Both the position numbers and the translations under genes were made by a program. A stretch of 64,000 nucleotides of DNA from Ligustrum vulgare (Eukaryota; Streptophyta; Magnoliopsida; Lamiales; Oleaceae), in contig OY743172.1 of the NCBI GenBank assembly GCA_963555705.1, positions 21,203,446-21,267,445 on the forward strand. The letters run 5' to 3'. The notes beneath the pieces were generated by a model. The model was not told the DNA's origin and made no database searches. It saw only the letters and a program-made list of their open reading frames with translations. Positions 57,880-64,000 of this stretch are shown here, piece by piece. The number at the start of each line of letters is the position of its first letter. The stretch's first letter is position 1.

Positions 57880-59600
57880 CACTTCAAGGGGAGAATCGAA
57901 GAGAAGTGATCAACCATGAAGAACTGTGGGTTTTTTTCTCCTATTGGTGAGCCTGAAGTTTCTTCTTAATACAATGTCTCCTCTTTCTTCATATGCCAAT
58001 CTTCTCCTAAGGTACATTCTCATCCTAACCTTACAGTTTTTGATGATATTAAACCTCTTGCTATAATGATAGTGATAACACTAAACACCTTTTACCCGAT
58101 AATACTAAACATCTTTTGCATGATAACATTGAACACTTTTCTTATCATCTCCCACCAAGGATCTAATCGTGTTATACCACTTACTAGATATGAGTCTGAT
58201 CCTAAATGCAAAACTAGATATCACATTAATAATTATTTGACCTCACATAGACTGTCCAAGTCATATGCATCTTATGTGCTACAGTTATCATTTGTTTATA
58301 CTTCTAGTAAAATGCAATAAGCTTTAGCATATGCTAGGTGACTTAAGTTATGGCAGGAAAAATTGGCAGCACTTGAAAAAATGATAATTGGGAGATGGTG
58401 ACTGTACCAAAAGAAAAAAAAAGGTTGTGGGATGTAGATGGGTGTTTACGATAAAAGATAAGGCAAATGGAGACTTCACAGAAGAGGTGTATATAAGTCC
58501 TTCCCCCAGGTATAGAGAAGTACTCAGATACTATGAAGATGTGCAAACTCAAAAGGGCATTGTATGGGTTAAACAAATCATCAAGGGCCTTGTTCGGGAG
58601 ATTTACCAAGTTTATGAAGAACTTTAGTTATAATTAAAGTAACTTCGATCACACCTTGTTTTTGAAGCACAAAGAGCGTAAAGTCACTATATTAATTATC
58701 TATGTTGATGATATAGCTGTGACAAGTGAACATCATGGTAAAACTGAAAGCTTTCAACAACATTTTGCCTCATAATTTGAGATGAAGTAGCTTAGAGATT
58801 TGAACTACTAGAAATTGAGGTGGCCCGATCAAAGAATAATATTTTCCTATCTCGAAGGAAATATATCCTTGATTTGTTAACTGAGACATGCATACTTGGA
58901 TGTAAGCCTGCTAATACCCCCTATTGAAAAGAATCATATGTTATTCTTATGCTTGGATGCTACTTATACTGATAAAGGAAGGTACTAGAGACTTGTGGAA
59001 AATCAATCTTTTTGTCTCGTACTATGCCAGATATTGCATTTGCAGTAAGTGTAGAGAGTTAATTTATGCATGATCCTCGTAAACTCTATATGGATGTTGT
59101 TGAGAGAATATTGAAGTATTTGAAATCTATACCAGGAAAACAATAAGTTGTTCACAAAAATAATCACCTAAAGGCAGAAGGCTATATCGATGTTGATTGG
59201 ACAGGTTCATCCAATGACATAAAATCTACTCGTGTTACTTGACCTTTGTAGGAGGAAACCTTATGACTTGGAGAAGTAAAAAGCAATCAGTGGTGGCAAG
59301 ATCTAGTGCAGAAGTAGAGTATATGGATATGACTCTTGGGATATGTGAGTTATTGTGGTTGAGGAATGTGTTAGCAGAATTGGGAGTTGATTCTCAAGAT
59401 GCAATGAAGCTATATTGTGATAACACTTTGACAATTGAGATTGCCCATAATTCAGTTCAACATGATGAGATGAAGCATGTATAAGTTGGTAGAAACTTCA
59501 TCAAGGAGAATCTTGAAGTAGGTATCATAATATTTTCTTTTGTAAAATCTGAAGATCAATTAGGTGGTGTACACAGCAAGTCGTGACGAGTAGAGCGTTT
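57880..59600 (+). pseudogene. Ty1/copia retrotransposon remnant (integrase end, RT, RNase H)
   Basis: Copia-order fragments: at 58140-58330 the linker after integrase (R-Y-x-I-N-N-Y-L-T-S-H-R-L-S-x-S-Y-A-S); at 58400-58490 the reverse transcriptase start (K-K-V-V-G-C-R-W-V-F-T-I-K); at 58690-58720 Y-V-D-D, the copia active site; and at 59239-59484 RNase H (T-W-R-S-K-K-Q-S-V-V-A-R-S-S-A-E-V-E-Y). Several frameshifts and stops separate them, and much of the RT is deleted. No LTRs were found. It is a dead fragment. Confidence 0.85.
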
Positions 59601-60377
59601 ATGATGCCTTAGACGAGATTTGAGGATATTAGGTCAAACATATTTAAATATATGTTTGTGAATCCCATTAAATCAATACCAAAAAATTATTCTTCAAATT
59701 GTATAATTTGACAAACTTGCTTGAATTTTTTGTAACGTTCGGTTGTTTTCCCTTTTGATTCTACTCAATACAGAACGCAGACCTTGGCCTTGTTGCCACT
59801 TCCACGTCCACCACCAAGCCAACCACTAATTTATTCCATGGAGATGGCCACCAAGATCAATCTCACTATTGCCAAAGACTCCTCTACAACAAACAAGTTC
59901 ACAGCATTCGAATGATTATCCGACAAGTTCTTTGGTGGCCTCTCTACCTGCAATGGGGCGCTCTACCTACGATGGGGCTGGAAGATATGTGTTCTCCGCT
60001 AGTTTGTTTGCGATGTGGTGGTGAGGATATAATAATATGGATTGAATAAAATTCGAGATTTTTAGAAGACGATTTGGGTTTCAATTTTTGTGGAGGATAA
60101 TTTTGTGTTACACAATTAGTGAATTTGGTGCGGTTATGGTGGAATTAATGATATAGATTATTTGAGTGAGTCATAGGCACCCTTAATTTTATTAACTTTA
60201 GGAGGGAAGTTATTTTTAATTTATCAAATTTACTTTTATATCATAGTATTTTTTTTTCTTGACAATATTTATAACATAGTATTAATAGAATTAAAAATGA
60301 TGTATTTTATTATTTGAATATCTCGTAAAAATGATGTATGTAGATTAATTTTCACTATTTTCATGAATTACCCGATT
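59601..60377. other. Region after the copia remnant
   Basis: A short ATG-led stretch at 59839-59915 (M-A-T-K-I-N-L-T-I) is interrupted by a stop and could be the start of a copia gag, but this is weak. The rest is AT-rich without features. Confidence 0.35.
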
Positions 60378-60515
60378 TAGTGCCCACAATAGGCGCCATA
60401 AAATATGTCCACTATGATTGTAATGTTATCACGTGTCCCTATATATATTTTTTGAGATACATGACAATATTACACTCACAATGAGTGCCATAAAATGTGT
60501 CCACTGTGGACACTA
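60378..60515. mobile_element. MITE with TAGTGYCCACARTRG ends, 138 bp
   Basis: The first about 60 bases are the imperfect inverse of the last 60: TAGTGCCCACAATAG against TAGTGTCCACAGTGG, and GATTGTAATGTTATCACG against GAGTGTAATATTGTCATG. The whole element can fold into one hairpin. The target duplication is unclear (GATT versus GATC). Confidence 0.65.
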
Positions 60516-60527
60516 GATCAATTCCGT

Positions 60528-60628
60528 TTCATGAAGATGCAAGTAGCGCAAATAAAGTTGAAGGATGTCACGTAGTGTAATTTCCACTATTTTCATGAAG
60601 ATGTGAGTAGCGCAAATAAAGTTGAAGG
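60528..60628. repeat. Direct repeat TTCATGAAGATG..AGTAGCGCAAATAAAG, period 63
   Basis: TTCATGAAGATG(CA/TG)AGTAGCGCAAATAAAGTTGAAGG appears at about 60528-60564 and 60591-60628. A partial third match, ACTATTTTCATGAA, precedes the MITE at 60353-60366, so the MITE may have landed in this small array. Confidence 0.8.
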
Positions 60629-61677
60629 TTTTCTCCTTAGTCCTTACCCAATAACGTCTTTTAATTTTTGTTCTGATTGTTGCTTTTGAAATTTGGTTCT
60701 TTTTGTAATTGATTGTTGACTTTGACATAGATTAAAATTTTAATTTTAATCAGTATCAAATAGGGGCTAAATATATATACAATATTTTGGAATGTAGTCA
60801 TCAGACTCATCAATAACTCATCGATTTTCAAAATGCCTTTGTATTTTATTTCTTGAACACGAAAATCGATTCTTGCCGAATTAAGCGATTAATGAGTACC
60901 ATCATTATAAAATTTCGCATCACCAATCACCATAAAGTTTGATTTGGTCATGTTTGATACTAATCCGTTTTTACAAAAGTTACGTGCAAAGGCTTAATGA
61001 TAATTTATCGTCTAGAACCTCAAAATTTCCAGGATCAAATATCGATACCGAACAGTACATTAATGGTCGAACAATGTTCGCTAAAAGTGTGTATCGCAAG
61101 CGCATGAGTCGCGTACAAGTAATAAAATGGACTTTTTTAGTTCGGATTGTTAATCCCACGAGAAATGTTTACTTTAGATTGCTGATTAAAATGAGGAAAA
61201 AGAAAGATAAAATAGTTGAAATTCATGATTTCACTTAACTCTTACTTAAGTAATTTCTCAACATATGTAAATTAATAAATTACTCATTTACAATGTTAGA
61301 CCCGATTTTTCAAGTTTATATAATTACTTCTCTCGAGTGAAATTAACCATAATCAATTAGTTTAACCTATTATATCTCTATATTGATTAAAACTCAATCA
61401 ATTGCATTAACTCTTTGTGAAAATAGCTCAATGGATCACATAGGGATAATAGTGTATCTCTATCGGGCATTTGTTATTTAGTCTAAAATGCACAATATCT
61501 CTCGATTATCATACACTTCACAAAACATATATTTGGTGATAAATCAAACACATGGAATAATCTCAAACAAACACACATGAAATAATCTCAAAATTAATAA
61601 AAAAACATTAAAATTACTTGAACTAAATTAAGCTACATCGATCATGCCAACATAAAACAACTAACCCATTATATAAA
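60629..61677. other. Unassigned AT-rich region
   Basis: An open frame of 99 codons at 60939-61238 has no recognisable domain. Its text (GTACAAGTAATAAAATGG...TTGTTAATCCCACGAG) is of the kind seen in plant LTR-element flanks, so I regard it as non-genic. No boundaries were found. Confidence 0.35.
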
Positions 61678-63836
61678 CTAGTGTTACACCCGTGCGATGC
61701 ACGGTCATTTGTTACTTAAATATATCAAATTTATATTTTAACATATGAAATTAATATTTAATTAAAAATGAGAAATGAATGAAGACAATTAATTACAAAT
61801 GTACATTACACATACCTTCATTTTTTTATGGTTCGTATGTTTATCGTTCCAGAAATTTCTTTAGATATTTTAATTTGAATTGATTTAATACTTAAAATGG
61901 AAAAGAAAAATTACATTTAATAGAATTTGTAATAAATAGAAAGAATAGATATATCTGTGATATACGCTCAAAATTTTATTAAAATGAAAAGAAAAATAAA
62001 AATTAATTGATGAATGTTCTTATTTCATCCTCTTTCATTTTCTATTTTGAAATAAATTTTTTTATGTAATATCGACAAAGTTTTATTTTTTATTTTTATT
62101 TTTACGAATTTAAAAAAAAAATTGTAATTAATTTTCAAGAGGGAAGACTGACCAAGAAATTTCGAGAGTTGAAAAATGTAACTATTTAAAATTCTGCATT
62201 CAATTGGATTATTTTAAATCTGAATTTTATCTAAAATGATTAATATATAATGAATTAATTCTATTAATTACCGTTTTAGGAAATGAGTTTAATGATTTTG
62301 TAGAGAATGTATACTTAAGCACCTGATTAAGACTTACTACTTCAAATAATGTAGTTCGTAACAGTAAATTTTGGTACAATGAGCTATTAAAAAGTATGTT
62401 TTTTTTTAAATTTATATGTAGATTATTTTATTAATAGAATGTTTGTTGAAAATGATTTTTTAAAAAATTAGGATTTGAATAAAGTGTACTGAATAGGGGC
62501 CATTTTTATTTATTTATTTATTATTATTATTATTTTATTTATTTATTTATTTTTACTAAGTTTCTATAATTGTAATAGTTAGGAACTTAAATAACTTACT
62601 ACTTAAAAAAAATACTTCAATAACCATTTGCATAACTCAATTGCATAACTATTCAATTTTAATGATTATTGATGTAATTAATCTTTTCAAAATATAATTT
62701 CTAGATTATCACAAATAATATATCACTATCCGATAGTATTATTAGAATTGATACTAACTATTTTATTACAATATTTGATATTTAAATTTATTAAACAAAT
62801 ATTTCATTTCATATTTACTTTAACATTACAAATTAAATACGTGTGGTCATATATTTAAATGAATGTAGCAAATTAAGCAACATGAAATGCTAGTTTTGAT
62901 TAAATTTTAATGAATGTATATCACAAATACATTTAACTTTATATATTAAGAAATCATCTATGCATCTTAATTTATAAAAGTCGAGCGGTTGTTTTACTCA
63001 CAAGATATAATACTTTATCCATATGGAATTGATTTTTCAAGAATCAAATTTTTTGAACATTCATTCTCAATCACACATTCTTTAAAAAATTTATTTTTTA
63101 CAATTTTTCATACTATTTAATTATACATTCTAAAGAATCACTTTTTCACAAAAATAATTCTCAAAAAATCAAAGTCAAATAGCCAAAAATCGAGTAAAGC
63201 GGGAGATCACGAAATTATATGAAAAATCTTATATCCAATCATTAAAAATTTATTAAAATTAAGAATGATTAAAAAATATTAATCATTCTATTGATATTAT
63301 TAACTAAAAAGAAATCAAAGCATTAATTATTCAATATTAGTCTTCGTTCAATAACTTTTTTTATAAATTATTTATAAGTAGTGCATTTTTTAACCACGTA
63401 TATATTTTAGAAAATATGATTTTTAATATTAAAGATGATAACTGATTTGACCATTAAAATAATTAAAACACAATTTTTATGTTAATGATTACAAATAGAA
63501 TTTATAATATTAAGAACAATAAATAAAAAAAAATAACTAAATGATAACTTTAATATTGATGAGTAAAAATATTAATTGAACTCATTCAGTATTAGTGTTA
63601 ATAATAAAATTAAAATTGATTATATATATATATATACACACTATATAATTGAGGCAATAAATGCGTTCACATTTATCCAGATTTTGCATTCACATTTGGT
63701 ATACATTCATTTTGCATTCACACTGACCCATTTTGCATTCACACTGCATAATTTTATGGGAACTTACTATATATGAAAATTGAAAATGGGCGGGAAAATG
63801 GTTTAGGAAACTACCCTACTATTATATATAGTATGA
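61678..63836 (-). mobile_element. Non-autonomous Helitron, about 2.16 kb
   Basis: On the minus strand it ends with hairpin CCGTGCATCGCACGG (61703-61689) and CTAG at 61681-61678 before host T. A plausible 5' end is TCATACTATATATAATAG starting at 63836, after host A. GGCGGGAAAATGG-type sequence just inside the 5' end recalls the Helitron in HUB2 intron 8. There is no coding content. The 3' end is firm; the 5' end is likely. Confidence 0.65.
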
Positions 63837-64000
63837 TATTCTACAAAAGATAAGGTTTATATAAATACATCACAATGTATAAAAATCAAAGATTAAAATA
63901 CAAGATAATGAAATAAATCACTTCCTTTGATTTTTGCTTTGTATTTCCACTTCATTCCTTGTTTCTTTGCTCCAATGGATGCTAGAATATTGAAATAAAA
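63837..64000. other. Window end, nothing recognised
   Basis: AT-rich sequence without a gene or repeat that I can support. Confidence 0.4.

Noticed and set aside
60939..61238. 99-codon open frame
   Set aside because: No recognisable motif, surrounded by repeat-like DNA, no neighbouring exon; not supported as a gene.

Overview
The window is nuclear DNA from a flowering plant, almost certainly a eudicot. It is AT-rich, its genes have many exons with GT-AG introns, and every recognisable protein is of plant type. The species cannot be named from the sequence. Four host genes look intact when their exons are joined, because the reading phase closes at every junction. They are HUB2 (+, 309-11045, 19 exons, 888 aa), which is a histone H2B mono-ubiquitin ligase; an unnamed plastid-type protein (+, 21627-24370, 4 exons, 244 aa); an SF1/branchpoint-bridging-like KH protein (-, 30344-26140, 8 coding exons, 748 aa); and PIG-V, the second mannosyltransferase of GPI-anchor synthesis (-, 55173-49145, 8 exons, 507 aa). 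They do not form a pathway and simply share a chromosomal neighbourhood.

Most of the rest is mobile DNA. From left to right: a non-autonomous Helitron in HUB2 intron 8 (5355-6703); a fresh 152-bp tandem duplication (11711-12012); a nearly genome-length, decayed endogenous pararetrovirus of the Caulimoviridae on the minus strand (about 12010-19860); a 766-bp hAT derivative with an 8-bp target duplication (20555-21320); and a small inverted-repeat element with a tRNA-like B box inside the plastid-protein gene (22273-22451). Next come a 2.7-kb Helitron carrying Rep and helicase remnants (31429-34142), a SINE-like insertion with a 17-bp duplication (34518-34776), a 2,255-bp solo LTR with a 5-bp duplication (36271-38525) and a second hAT derivative (38617-38930).

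An 8-kb non-autonomous LTR retrotransposon occupies 39913-47973. It contains two minisatellites and a nested reverse-oriented Ty3/gypsy fragment with a palindrome array. After PIG-V come a repeat abutting its promoter, an isolated Helitron 3' end (57399), a broken Ty1/copia element (about 57880-59600), a MITE (60378-60515) and a third bounded Helitron (61678-63836). Several copies of one short MITE family lie in introns and intergenic DNA.

The most unusual item is the pararetrovirus copy. It shows two separate retropepsin-like D-T-G sites, a retained promoter with a duplicated module, and small reading frames that in a circular genome would lie between the promoter and the Met-tRNA primer-binding site. 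It is interrupted by stops and frame breaks. All coordinates were read by eye. Exon borders are supported by phase and splice dinucleotides, but no transcript evidence or database search was available.
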